A stretch of 64,000 bases of DNA from Ascidia mentula (lineage: Eukaryota > Chordata > Ascidiacea > Phlebobranchia > Ascidiidae): contig OX387204.1 in the NCBI GenBank assembly GCA_947561715.1, forward strand, positions 6,205,001 to 6,269,000. Direction: 5' to 3'. The translations under genes and the position numbers were made by a program. Positions 37,275 through 49,579 of this stretch are shown in pieces; position 1 is the stretch's first letter; each line of letters begins with the position of its first letter. Below the pieces are notes generated by a model. That model saw nothing but the letters and a program-made list of their open reading frames with translations. It was not told the DNA's origin and did not search any database.

Positions 37275-39030
37275 TTATCGACATTTCTCCTCCGGTATGA
37301 TTTCCTTGATTGGAGTCAAACTGTAGAAAACCTTGTTTCGTTTTGACTGCACTGTTTTCAAAAACTTGGCGTTGGTTCCGTGGAGCCGGTCGAGAATGCC
37401 GGTGAAGCCATAGCATTGCGTAAACCTGTCGAATCCCCCAAAAGCATGTGTTATAGGATGCGTAAAAAAACATAACCAAAATTATGACAAAAACCTCGGT
37501 TTCAAACCCCTTGAAACCAATTAAGTCACAGAAGACATTGTGGTACTTGTTCGTAACAAACGTCGCATTCACTTACGCCACGTGGTGGTAGTCGTGGGCC
37601 TCCGCTGACATCATACCCGGAAAGTGATATCCGCTGTGTGCGTGAAGGGTGTTAAAGGTAGCCAACGCCGTCCAAACGGTCATAGTAAAAACGTGACAGC
37701 CCATTATGGCTGGTCCAATCATAACGGCCAGGATGTTGACTGGCTGTTAAAAGGTCTCTTCTTTACTCAAATAGCTTACGTTATCGAGAAACTTTTGCCT
37801 TTACTGTTGTTTGTACTTACTATGTGTTCTAGCGGATGAGCGTACAGGGATGATACGGCGATGGGCGCGACCCACTCGTGGTGAACTTTATGAATGTGCT
37901 TGTACAATACTGGAATGTGCAGTAGTCTGCGTTTGGAAATGCACACAAAAGTTACACCAAACCTGTTTCGTAGACATTTTTTTTTGACATTCAAACAATC
38001 ACGTTATGTTGGCGCTTTAGCAAATATTTGGAGATTTGACCACTGGTTTACAAAGATATTTTTATGATTTGGTCCACAATAGGTCACTCCATAAGCTGTT
38101 ATTGGGTCGGGGCACTATCTTTTCTACTATATAACATTTGCATGGTGCTAGTTGTAAAATATGCCTTGTATAATACTTGCCTGTGCAAATAGTAAAACAT
38201 CACTTCTTCCAGCACTATGCATCCCATCAGTTGCACGGCAAAATTGGAAAGAGTTGGCAGCTCCTTGCTGTACGACATTCCGCGCCAAACTTGCACTGGA
38301 TAACAGAAGTAGCTGACCACAGCTATCAGCAAGCTGTTAGGGATCACCACTCGCAAACATTTCCAAAGGTCGGCATAGGACAACTGTAAAGAGTTTGTGC
38401 ATTGTGTGTTGTTTGGCTTTAGTCGACATGCCACAGTGCTACTCATGAGCTTACAGGTTGATTTTTATAACTTTGGATCTTGTACTTGACCAGGGCGCCA
38501 GGTCTCCCGCTGATATCCAAGATCAGAAAAAAACAGCCAGGTACCCAATAAAATAAGTAGGTTGTGGTCAAAGGAACTGCGTAAACGTTGTTGTTTGTTA
38601 TATATTCATACACCAGTGAAGTTTTTCACAAAGAAATTGTAATGATGTAAAACTCACGTGCGCAAAATAAGCCAAATTCTGTGTAACCGAACACTTCGAT
38701 CATGGCCAACCACACGCTTTGTGCCAATAACCGCAAGGCGGTTACAAGAGACTGTATCACTCTGCACAAAAACGATATGCTTTAAACTGCTAAAAATGTA
38801 AACGAACTATAAATCCATTAATGTTAAGTCTGCTGCAGGCAGTGCCACTGTTTCGACCTATTAGAAACGGTTTGCATAGCAAACCAGTCAGGCGAAGAAA
38901 TGACAAACGAAAAAGACATATTCTGCAGCTCACGAAAAACTTACATTGTCATAGCAACTAAACATTAATTGAATGTCTTTTAGTTATTGTCGTTATTAAC
39001 TTACTCATTTTGTAGTTTGTCCGCTCCCAT
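37275..39030 (-). CDS. FAXDC2: Fatty acid hydroxylase domain-containing 2-like, copy A
   Basis: This is a membrane di-iron hydroxylase of the sterol desaturase/fatty acid hydroxylase superfamily, expected in the endoplasmic reticulum. Exons: 39005-39030 (MGADKLQNE), 38658-38761, 38453-38576, 38181-38383, 37821-37926, 37577-37743 and 37275-37425 (TAA 37275-37277). Histidine motifs are complete: YYLHR-LLH, HKVHHEW and HDYHH, with AHSGYHFP between. Hydrophobic segments include YLFYWVPGCFFLILDISG and SLLIAVVSYFCYPVQVW. At about 290 residues it is close to the family size. The intron after YYLHR has a GC donor (CACAG|GCAAGT), whereas copy B has GT at the same site. The substrate is unknown. Confidence 0.88.
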
Positions 39031-40885
39031 GGCTACTAAAAATGCGACCAGAGCAACAACAACTTTCCATTGTACTTGCGAATTATCGAGCAGCCCCTAC
39101 ATTAACAGCAAAAATGCATTTTCTTTACAACCACACTATACCCATTACACAAATCAACCTTTGTTCGTCAGTCTTGTTATGTTTCAATAACACATATCGA
39201 TTTTTCAACTCAAGCCTTCTTTATTATTTTATTTTTTTTATTTTTAACAAAAACAGAGTCAGTTTCACGCATCGCAATTAAGACCTAGATTTATACGACA
39301 GAAAGACAATTCACTGATTTACCTTCATTGCCTTTTCGTCGCCGAGGAAACAAACAGCCTGTACATAATTGTCAGACTGTACTTTACTGAAAAAAATTAG
39401 GCGTCGGTGAAGAGGCGTGAGAAATATCCTGTCACGAACAAATTTGCCGGATAGAAATAGATACCAGTCATGCCTCGGTTTGTTGCCTTGTTTAGATATA
39501 GATTGTTTACATTCAACGCGTTTTAAACAAAAATACATGTAGATATATAACAAGTAGATTCGGGCATGTTTCCTATAAGGATCTCAATACAAAACTTGCT
39601 TGAAGGATTTCCGGTGCTGAATATAACATTCACCTATAATATTCTTGAATACTTACTCTTAAAGAAGACCGATATATTAGTACATAGTCTAGTGGTAGAG
39701 TTGTGAAGCCTCGTTGAATTTCTCGTGGTATATGTCCTACATAATAGTTTAACGCATCCATAATTTTCAAGAATCTCTACACATTCGGATTCTTCGAAAA
39801 TCCCATTTATCTTGCATGATGTCTTAAATGCACACAACAATCGTCCATAACGTACCAGCGTTGCCAAATATTTCCTATACCGGGATGTTGCATCTTTTTG
39901 GGGCATTTTAGAATTATAGCTTTGGTCGTACATTGCAATTGGTTTCAGCAATTTACGCAGGGACCGGAGACAACTCAAAAAACCCGGACAACTCAAAAAC
40001 CTCGACGCGCACGTGACCACAGTAGTCGAAAAGCACATCCTTGCAACAACGGACTAACATCGTCACGCATCGTCGTACTGTTTATTTCGTCCCCGGTGCA
40101 ACCTATTCGGCACATGAGCTTGTATCAACGTATCTTATCTACGATGCTCCGGCACCTCTAGCATCGAATGCTCGGCCATTAGCAAGACGCGCATTTCTTG
40201 TTGATGTAATTTGTGTTTCTCATGGCGTTCGAACCTATAAAATTACCACTGCACCCCTGTCCGCCCGATAAAAAGGTTGAGAACCACCGGACTGGTGGCG
40301 CAATACATATTACTTCTGTGTGTGTACTTTTAATTTGCAATAACAGATGTAGAAGGTTTCAAGCGATTTGACCACGATTACAAATCTTATGGTCACACCA
40401 TAGACAACTTTGCTAAGTTGTGTATGGTCACACTTCAGCAGAATGGATTCATAAACAACCTCACGCCAAGCAAATGGCAGGTAGGTCTTAGATACGACGT
40501 TCACACTCAACGAGCCAGGGCTATCGAACGTTCAATTCATCCTGTTATTGCGACATAGGTGACCTTACAAAAGGCGTCTTGCATTGCGTCACGTCGTCTT
40601 AGCAACGTAAGTTCCGCCCCCACAAATCAACACACACACCCCTGTATAGCTATTTCAAGATCGTTAGTTTGAACGTTTAAGCTCTAAAATGAAATGACAA
40701 GCGTTTGTTGAAGCTTGGTGCTGGTATGTGATCGGTTGAGACTGAGGGCGTGATGTCGCCTGCAGCGAAGCGTGGCTTGGCACGTGATCACAACAACAAA
40801 CTGTTATTGTTGGAGGGCGAAGTACAGGAAGATGAAGTCAGAACCGTCGAGGGTTGTGGTGGGTCAATCATTGAACACCCAGACC
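39031..40885. other. Shared 5' region between the two FAXDC2 copies
   Basis: The region is 1.85 kb and separates the head-to-head start codons. It is AT-rich and has no convincing exon. It holds a second hAT-type terminal motif, AAAAAGGTTGAGAACC at 40269-40284. Short open stretches at 39634-40038 (minus) and 40041-40271 (plus) show no motif and no splice context. The promoters of both copies must lie here, but no TATA box or shared element stands out. Confidence 0.4.
40269..40290. repeat. Second hAT-type terminal motif, inverted relative to 36786
   Basis: AAAAAGGTTGAGAACCACCGG is, reverse-complemented, GGTTCTCAACCTTTTT, a 15/16 match to the motif at 36786-36801 in the opposite sense. The matching stretch extends for about two more bases and then diverges. 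No 8-base target duplication links the two sites. Confidence 0.4.
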
Positions 40886-43800
40886 ATGGATTTCGCTGAT
40901 TATAAAACTCGGGTAAGTGCAAATAATGTTATTTATTTTACGCACTTATGCAAGGCATTATAAATTTTTATTGCTGGGATTGTGTCAGTGTATTAATTGT
41001 AATTAAGACGTTGCAATATATTTCACGATGAACGAAAGGTCACGTATATTTCAGTTCATCAACTTTTGCTCAAGCATCCAGAAAGCGGTGTTCGTTGTTG
41101 GTGGAGCTATACTGGCATTGGCTGCAGCAAGAAATTCACTCACATGGTATTGTGATGTGATGTGATTGTTTATTGTAAAAATTTAATTTTGTGATTTATA
41201 TGTTTTTATTTCAACTGCATATGATCAGAGTTGAGCAACATTTTAAAGTGTGGAAACTTTATTACCTTTCATACAGTACTCTGGTTCGTTAACCTATAAT
41301 TGTTTTCTGGTTACATAAAAATTAACAATGTTTAGCCAGGGTTTACTTTCTAATATAATAATTGCCTTGAAACAGCAAGCAAACAGGTGATAGGAATTAA
41401 ACAAAACTTTTAATATTATTTTTTTTGCATTTTAGGCACCTTACACATTTGTGGGGTTTGTCCCATGACCTGTGGCAACATTTATGGATGAATGTGCTTG
41501 ACATTTTTAACCATAACGATGCAACATTGATCGTTTTTGGTAAGTTTTGTAGAAAGCTGAAGAAAAATTGTAAACCGATACTTTTTCTCTTTTTTACCTT
41601 ATTGATAGAGGCAAATGTGAACAACATTATTTAGTAAATTTGGAATGTTTTCATGAATTCCCAAGTTTTAGTAACTCTTACTGTACAAAATATAGGGACG
41701 AGTGCAGTTTCCAACCTTTTCTTTTGGGGCTTCAATGCATTTTTGCTGTATATTGATATTACTGGAAAGCCTGCATTTCTTCAAAAGTACAAAATTCAGG
41801 AGGAAAAAGTTGTCCCGGTTGGTTTTTTTGTTTCAGTTTGTATGCAAAGACGTGTTTTTCCACATTATAGATTGTTGTATCACATGTTAATGTTTGTGAT
41901 ACCTTGATATGTTTTGCACCAAGAGTATGTGGTAAATTGTTTCTAGCATGTCTCTTTTTGGACAATGAATTGGGGACAAGTTATAACATTAACCCTCATT
42001 TAGGGTTCCATCTTTTGCCAAAAATAATGTTGAGTATTTTTAGGTGGATAAAGCGAAACTGAACCGTTGCCTTAAAGTGGTCGTTTGCAATCACATCATC
42101 AGTCTATTAATGACTGCTGTGTTTTACCCTCTAATGCTATGGAGGGGCATGTCAACTGGTCCAGAGTTACCGACTTTTCAAGTTGTTCTACTGCACTTGG
42201 GAGGATTTATTTTAGTTGAAGAAGTCCTTTTCTATTATTTTCACAGGTAGGTTGGTAGAAAACATATTGAATATATACTTGAAATATTTGCCAGACACAG
42301 AACATGATTTTAGTGTTAAATTCTGCTTTTCATTATTATTACACCATCAAAATCATTAAGAGTTGCAGTGTTTAGCTTACACATAAAAAGTGTTACACTA
42401 TAATAGGTGTTTATGTGACAAATATACCTTCACATGTAATTGGGTCAAATACCTTTAAGCAAACCCATGATGTATCAGCAGCAAACAACTGAATTACGTG
42501 TAAAATTAAGACACCATACATATTGAAAAAACTTACTGTGACAGCAACCTACGTGTTTTTGTGCAATTGTTTAAGTATCATACAATTTCATTTTGTTTTT
42601 AGGCTTTTACACCATCCTAGAATCTACAAGTATGTTCACAAAATGCACCACGAATGGACAGCCCCAATCGGAATTGTTGGGGTGTATGCTCATCCCATAG
42701 AACACATAGTATGGTTTCGATAAAACATAAAATGCATTAGGTTCTTGCCAGTAATTTCAGTGCTTAAATGAACTTTTCTTCTCTTTGTTACCCGAAAGTC
42801 TCCTCGTTAGTAGGATAAACAGCTGTCATCAACATGACAGGAAATCGACTCATATTACTTTTATTTTCAAAACATGCTACACACAGCTGGGCCATCTCTG
42901 TCACGTAGTTTTATGACAATAACAGGGCTGTTTCACCAGTAGTGGTTTATTCAGTCACAGTAGTAAATTTATGGGGCATTTCAACTAAACACACACCTAA
43001 CATTACACACACCTTTTAAATTAACACAACTGATATAACTTTTTTCAATTTCTGTGCCAAATCATACTTAATCACAGTTTGTGCGAGGTAATGATTATTA
43101 TTAGCGCATTAAATGTAAAACAACAGTATGGATATCACAATGTTTGCCAACTGTTTTGGCTTCAAATCAGTCCTCTAAAATATAGCCCCCACACTAATGG
43201 CCAGGTGTGTTGCTTAACAATGTGTTTTTCACTTGCAGTTATCAAATGTTATACCTGTGTTTTGTGGACCCATCCTGCTTGGTTCCCACTTAGCAACGAT
43301 GTGGCTATGGTTTGTCATTGCTCTCATTAACACCTCGAACTCTCACAGCGGTTACCACTTCCCATCTTTTCCGTCTCCAGAGCAACATGACTATCACCAT
43401 CTAAAGTAAGATAAATATGTTAGAAGCCATGCAGTACGGCTACACTTATGTGGTTCATAGTGTTTATGTGATATCCTATTTTATTCTGTTTGTTTGTTGG
43501 ATGGAAAACTTTCGGGGAGGATGTCATGCAACAATGTCAGTCTTCATTTTTTTAGTAAATGCTATGGCAGACATTGTATGTAATGCAAGGGGGTATCCTA
43601 TGCAAAAATCTGCAGTTTTGTTGTAAGTCGATATTTTTGGCACACATTCTTGACTGCAAATTGGTCACATAATCGCTGTCGTGCCGTTAATTTGCTGGCC
43701 ATAAGCAGATTCCACAGGGAAACTACCGTGACTCTAGTGATGTAGCGAATATGTAATTTCCACAAACCTTATCCAACTCAATGAAATTCGACCACGACGT

Positions 43801-44064
43801 GGCTTTAAGAAAAGTCACAACATCGCAAAAATAATGCTTGATTGTAATTTCAAAACATAAGGACCTAAATATTCTGTGTTATTTGTATATAGGTTTAATC
43901 AGTGTTATGGAGTGTTGGGCATCCTCGACCGTCTACATAACACCGACGGCCAGTTCCGAGCTAGTAAACACTACCAGCGACATATTATGCACTTTAGTCT
44001 GGAGCCGGTCAAGGTCAGCTTTCCCGACGACCCTCCACAAAAAGCAAGCAAGTCTTCTTCTTAA
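40886..44064 (+). CDS. FAXDC2: Fatty acid hydroxylase domain-containing 2-like, copy B
   Basis: This is a paralogue of copy A in the opposite orientation. Exons: 40886-40912 (MDFADYKTR), about 41056-41143, 41437-41531, 41697-41818, 42044-42246, 42601-42711, 43240-43407 and 43894-44064. It adds an N-terminal part that copy A lacks (HLTHLWGLSHDLWQHLW), giving about 330 residues. The di-iron histidine set is complete: FYYFHR-LLHHPR, HKMHHEW and HDYHH, with NSHSGYHFP. The strand EELPTF/GPELPTF and YPLMLWRGMS align closely with copy A. Intron positions in the shared part match, consistent with a local inverted duplication. The C-terminal tail is short and serine-lysine rich (PQKASKSSS). Substrate and lipid pathway are not deducible. 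Confidence 0.9.
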
Positions 44065-44786
44065 CTTTCCGCATTTCGGATAGTTTTAAAAAAAATATAT
44101 GTGCACTTTGTGTTTTGCTTGCTTGCCTAACCTTTGTAATTGTTTCATCGTGTTAATTTTGATTTATGTTGTATGAACCCACTTGAGTAAAATAGTACAT
44201 GTTATGAAATTCAGTTTGAAGTTCGAACGTTATAAGCGAATATCTTTGTCATCAACGGAGTTGAAAGTAGTAGCTTGAAGCAACATTCGAAAGTCATAAT
44301 CCTGCTTTCTGTTTTGATGTTGAACAGTTATGTACTTTGAAGCTACTGATGTGAATGCTACAGAAATTTAAAGCTTGCCTTTTTAGTTCAATCCTTAATT
44401 ATCCAGTGCAGTACAAACGCTTGGGGTTATCTTCTTTCAACTGTGTTGACTGTTTATAACTGTGGTTATTTGTGTTCTTGCAAATACGTACGTATTGTGT
44501 GTGTTCTGCGCGTGGCTATATATCTCTATGTATATTTCCCACCATGTGACCGCGTGTACACTCCCTAATTCGAACCGAATCTCTCATTGAAAAACTTCTG
44601 GTATTCTACCTTTACATTGTATTTCGTGCACGGAATGGTGACTCGACTGCGAACGTTGAACTTTTCGAGTATTGAACAACTGCTTGTTGCCACACACCAT
44701 ACACTATATTCTTCAGGCATGAAAACAACCCAAAACCTCGCAGCGTTTATCAGTTCTGTTTAATTAATTACTGTGTTACCTGCATT

Positions 44787-44792
44787 AATAAA
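44787..44792 (+). terminator. FAXDC2: Polyadenylation signal of FAXDC2 copy B
   Basis: AATAAA lies about 720 bases after the TAA of copy B. The intervening 44065-44786 is AT-rich and shows no open frame of note, so it reads as a 3' UTR. Confidence 0.45.
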
Positions 44793-47700
44793 AACCTTGC
44801 TTGGATGTAAGACATGCGTGGATGATGATTTTTTGACATGTATCATGTAAGGCATTTCCCTCCCATTGCATGCACGCAAACAAACAAAACGGGATGTTTT
44901 CTGAACAAAGTTAGATTGCCTATCGCAGGAAGTAACTGATCGTACATAACGTTACGTGACATCAGTCCGCTAGTGTAGAGTCAAATACCACCCTGTGTTG
45001 AGCAACTATTTATTAAAACTTTGGAAAATATGTATGGGGCCGGTTTCTTAGTTCGCTCCGACATACACAAATTCCTATTGGTTGCTGCTGGTATATAGGA
45101 AGAACTGTATCGATAATCACCAAACTTAAGTTTTAAAAAACGTGAGTATGAAGTAACCACAAGAAGCACAACTTTAAAAAGCATCTGCAAAGGCCGCTGT
45201 ATATAGACTTAACTGGATTTCCGTCGATATATTTTTTATTTATGTACTTGTCTTGTTTTTTACGGTTCCTGCTTATGGGTCAGGCGTAAAGCTTAATAGA
45301 TTGTGGAAGCCTGAAACATTTTTTGTTGTCTTTTTAGTTCATCCAACATAATTATTTGACCATACTGCTGATCTAGAACCAACTTTGTGGCATACTTAGG
45401 TACAAAGTTTTAAGCAAACAAATAAATTTCTTAAAATTACTTAAACTTAGATTAAAAAAAAGGAAAAATCAAAGTTTATTTATAAAATATAAACATTCGC
45501 TTGGTGGCAGTAGCAAGTGAAATAAAAACAGTCCGAGACCATAACTGTTACGACAAAGCTTTGCAACAATGTGACGCAAAACAAAGTATATTTGGTAATA
45601 ATAAAGTGAAAATAGAGTAAGTCAATGATAAATCATGACGTAAAGTTCGTCAAAATCTACACAAACGAGTCTCATTTTTCGGGAAACTTTTTGCAGATAC
45701 GACCAACGCCAAACACAGATATTGCATATCGATTTGCGACGCTGCTTATGAGACAATAAGTAACAACTTCGATTTGATCCGCAAAATTGTGAGCAACAAA
45801 ATAAAGACGCCCTCGTAATTATAGTGTGTCGCAATCGAGATGCAGTCACGTGATCATTCGTTGCAGCCAGTACAACAACTCTGTTCAGGCTTGTCTGCTG
45901 GGTTATTCGATCATTTTGTGGATGTTGTAGATATCGTGGTCACCGAACGTCGCACTTTTGCCATAACACAAAGCCATTAGCGAAACTTCTTGTTAAACTT
46001 ACCAAACATGAAATTTATACCATGATTTGTTAGTACTGTAGTTATTACTCAAATTTCCCGCTCTGTTTCGGAAAGAATTTCTTGATTATAGTTGTGTTAC
46101 TGTGAGGTTGTTCAAATCGTCATTACATTTGACTGATAGAAAATAAGTGCTTTATGAAATATGAAAGTCTAACAACGGGTAAATATTGACACTCATGTCG
46201 AGTCTTATCCCAGTAAATCGGGGCTATCAGATAAGACAAGCACATAGGTGGAAATTGTGGTTCAACAACAGGGAAAAACTGCTTGTGAACGTGTTTTTTT
46301 TTCAGGTTAAACGGGTACCTTTTTGGGCGTATGTTCTCCTCTAGCCTTTTTCCCATTATGTTCCTTACCCGGCTATTGGAAAATCGGAAAAATGACGTTT
46401 AGAAGTCATTGTATTGTGCGAATTTATGTTTTAGGAAAGTAGAAAAGGTTTGGTTGGCTGTGATTTGAGATGACAGGGATTTTAGCTGCTTACCCATAAG
46501 CAGCAACGTTGGGGAAACGTTTCAATGAACAAATGTTTTGCCTCGCGCAATCGGTTGTTGAAGTTAAGTCTCCGAGGAGGCCACAATCTACAGTTACCTT
46601 CCAGCATTTGCGCATACCTGTGCTGGAAAGGCCGCTTGCCCAAGGCAAGACGTGCCTGCTCAGGCGTGAAGAAGCGCCCGGGCTTATCGCCTCGCTTCTG
46701 TGCCTCCGTCTCTCTGTGAGCTTTTGTAGAGAAAACCGTAAATTTTCTACTGCGCCCTGTCTTATTACTGTGTAGTGTCGATTTACTTGCGACAAGGGGT
46801 CATGTTGCATGCGGCAAGGTTTGTGCTTGTACCTCTTCAGGTTTTTCAAGCTGTGTCAAAACTGACAGCACATCCGTGTACAAGTGTGCTGGCAAAGGAT
46901 TAGGAAATGATGAAAGTTTTAAACAAGGCTGATGCCATGTTGTGTTGCGTTGTGGCTAGTGATGAGTTGATACAGTAACCTGCAGCGTAGCTCTTCAGGT
47001 GTACATTATACGGTACCGCTCCGTCTTCTATGCGCATACATAACGAGAGGACTATAAAACTAATCGTCTCGTAACAGTTTGAATGCAAATAAAATGCACA
47101 ATAAACCTCAGTACACAAACTACTTGGGTTAACTGCCTTGTCGGAAAACGTGATTATTTTGTCGAGACAATTTATGTGAAATTTGCGAAACATTGCTAAA
47201 AAAGGAGAAACATTTGTTATTGATTTTGTTGTGTAATTTTCTTTAATGAAGAAGGGCATTGACCCATTGTTAACTTTAGCATTGCAAAAAAAAAATCGCT
47301 GCCATTATCAGACCAAACAACACTTGCCGGTTTATGTAGCCTTAGGCTTCTCATTATAGTATGTACGGAAAATAGCCTAATTGCGCTCTTGCGCTACAAA
47401 TAATTTAGAAAATGTCGTTTGCCAGCCAAAGTCTGCAGCAAAAACGCACGGTTGTGCATTGATATTTCACAGCCCAGAAAGCGAATCTTCTACGTTTATA
47501 TTATTAGTCACGTGTATTCGCACTTCAGTACCTTTTGTGCACGATCGAAAAGAAAAGCCGCTCTTTCATTCGTACGTGACGTGTTGGTAAGAAAAAGCGG
47601 CGTTGGCGCCCCTGCTGTATGGCGTCATAGACCACGTGGTATGGGAAAGATCAATAATTTAGGCCCTCAGAAAGTTATTATTTTTTTTGCCTGCATCAAG

Positions 47701-49480
47701 ATGCACAAGCCAGTAATAACCTTTTCAACACAGTCAGCAATTTGTATAAATGAAGGCATTACGTAATTTAAGTGCGAAGAACGGTGTACTCTGTTGGCGG
47801 ATCTTGGCTGGGATGAAGTGGTTTTGATAGCTTTGTGCTGGCGCAATGGAAGATTGTTTCACCAGACTAAAGTCAGGTATATTTGAATTGAAAAGTGCTC
47901 AAGGCAAGGCCGAGTTACATGTGAACCTCTTATGTTGGCTGTGGGTGGTGAAGTGGATTCTTTTTGTACTGATGTCCTGACAAATCTAAACTCTGCGTTA
48001 AGTCAGTTGATTCCATACAACTAAGAACACGTGCAAATGTCCAAGACGATGTTTGTACACACCGCATTGGAATGCGCATGTAGGATGGAAAACATTCGAT
48101 GTCGCGTTTTCTCTGTTGACTGTACAGCCAACTATCCAGCCTTCGGGAATAATAAACGATCGCGTGGCATCCTGTGGAAATTTCGTAGGGTAATTGACTG
48201 TCTTGGCAACATCTTCAGCATTGGAAGGGTTCCTGTTGGATTACTTGTTAAAGCTAACTTTCATTGTTTTAAGCAGACGTTTCTCAACTGTGCTTATATG
48301 AAAGTATGTTTATGATTGATCAGATACATGATTGTAGCGCATTACTTCAAATTGCATTAAGGTCATCAGTTGACTGACGTTTGTTGCCACAGCAGTAAGT
48401 ACATGCCTAAATTCGTACCGGTTTTCCCAGCAGGCCCAAGTTCACTGTGCGGCAAAGCCCATACAGGAAACGCCAAACTGTCATGCAATTCAGCAGTTGC
48501 AGCAACGTTGTATCAACATTGGGCTACCGCAGCAAGTTAGTTGTGTTCGTCACCAGCATGGCGTGGTTTTACTACAGTGTAACGTGCCATTTGTTTATAC
48601 TCTTAAATTTGCCGGGAGTTGTCGTCGTTAGGGGGCATTTCTTGTTGTCAAAAAGGATTGATTGATTAAATAATTCATTGTTTATGGACCAACCGGGTAT
48701 ATCTGTGTATAGGCCTACACTGTAAATACAAATGTTTAATTTGGTATATGTTTATCAACTGCCTGTACCAAACTTAGCAAAGTTGTGATAGCTTCACAGT
48801 GATATGCATCACCAAATGTGATTTGTTGTGTAGTCAAAATAAGAAGAGGAGATGTTGCAATATTTCAGCATTACCAGACGTTGCATTGTTGCTTTGCGTT
48901 TTTACATCATCGCTGACTGCTATTGTCAACGCTTTAGATGTTGTCGAACATGTTCATTTTGTAAAGAGTCGCGTGACTGTACGCATGATCTGCTTTGGAA
49001 ATATTTCGAAAACTGGCAGCGACATGGTGTCATAAGCCACAAGTCACTGCACGTTTGTCTTGGAATTGACACCAGCTTGGTAGAAAAGTTGATACACTTA
49101 TTGACACCACGAAGCTTTGGTCTGTGTAATGACCTCGGTGTATTCGCATTTATTTCAAGGTACAACATGTATTTCAGCAATAGTTATGTGGATGTGGAAT
49201 TAAGAGGTAAGCATGCCGATTGTACTTGTCAGACGCCATCTCATTATTGCACCACGTTTTCTCCGAAATTTAGCAGCAAACAGTTAAAACCAGCAGTTTA
49301 GTGCATGCAGAAAATTTTGTAGCTCACTTTCCTAGATTCCTTATGATGTCACCGCTTGCAATGACCAGAATTGCATTCGGTGAATATAATCCCCGGCCTG
49401 CGAACTCACGTGATGCCATTGTATTGTTTCAGCACTTTTGTTTTAGAATTATAGGCACAGGTTAATTCCAGGACGCTGAC
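44793..49480. other. Intergenic DNA without a supportable gene
   Basis: In these 4.7 kb I see only short or overlapping open frames, for example 46490-46849 minus, 48031-48315 plus and 48852-49301 plus. They have no motif, no plausible splice neighbours, and compete with open frames on other strands or frames. No tRNA-like clover motif was seen. Distal control elements of the thymosin or FAXDC2 genes may lie here. Confidence 0.4.
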
Positions 49481-49482
49481 CG

Positions 49483-49488
49483 TATATA
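49483..49488 (+). promoter_or_regulatory. TMSB: TATA box of the beta-thymosin gene
   Basis: The sequence CGTATATAGACG places a TATATA core 97 bases before the ATG at 49580. A start site about 30 bases downstream would leave a ~70-base 5' UTR. This is the best core promoter signal in the window, but it rests on the motif and spacing alone. Confidence 0.45.
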
Positions 49489-49579
49489 GACGAACTTTGC
49501 AGAACTGCAATAAACCGTTGAGCAAAGTCCAACTTTATCCTGAAAGAACTTCTTTGTTACTGGAAAGGAAGCAAAAGTC

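Noticed and set aside
39634-40038. 134-codon open frame on the minus strand between the FAXDC2 copies
   Set aside because: No domain or splice sites, and it is next to transposon-like sequence; not enough to call a gene.
36782-40290. One large transposon carrying FAXDC2 copy A
   Set aside because: The inner sequences of the two motifs diverge after about 18 bases and no matching target duplication was found, so two unrelated remnants are simpler.
46490-46849. Overlapping open frames on both strands that might be a gene or structured RNA
   Set aside because: A locally GC-richer patch, but without motif, splice sites or a recognisable RNA fold.
48852-49301. 149-codon open frame on the plus strand
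   Set aside because: Overlapping frames on both strands are also open, the cysteines form no known pattern, and no splice neighbours were found.
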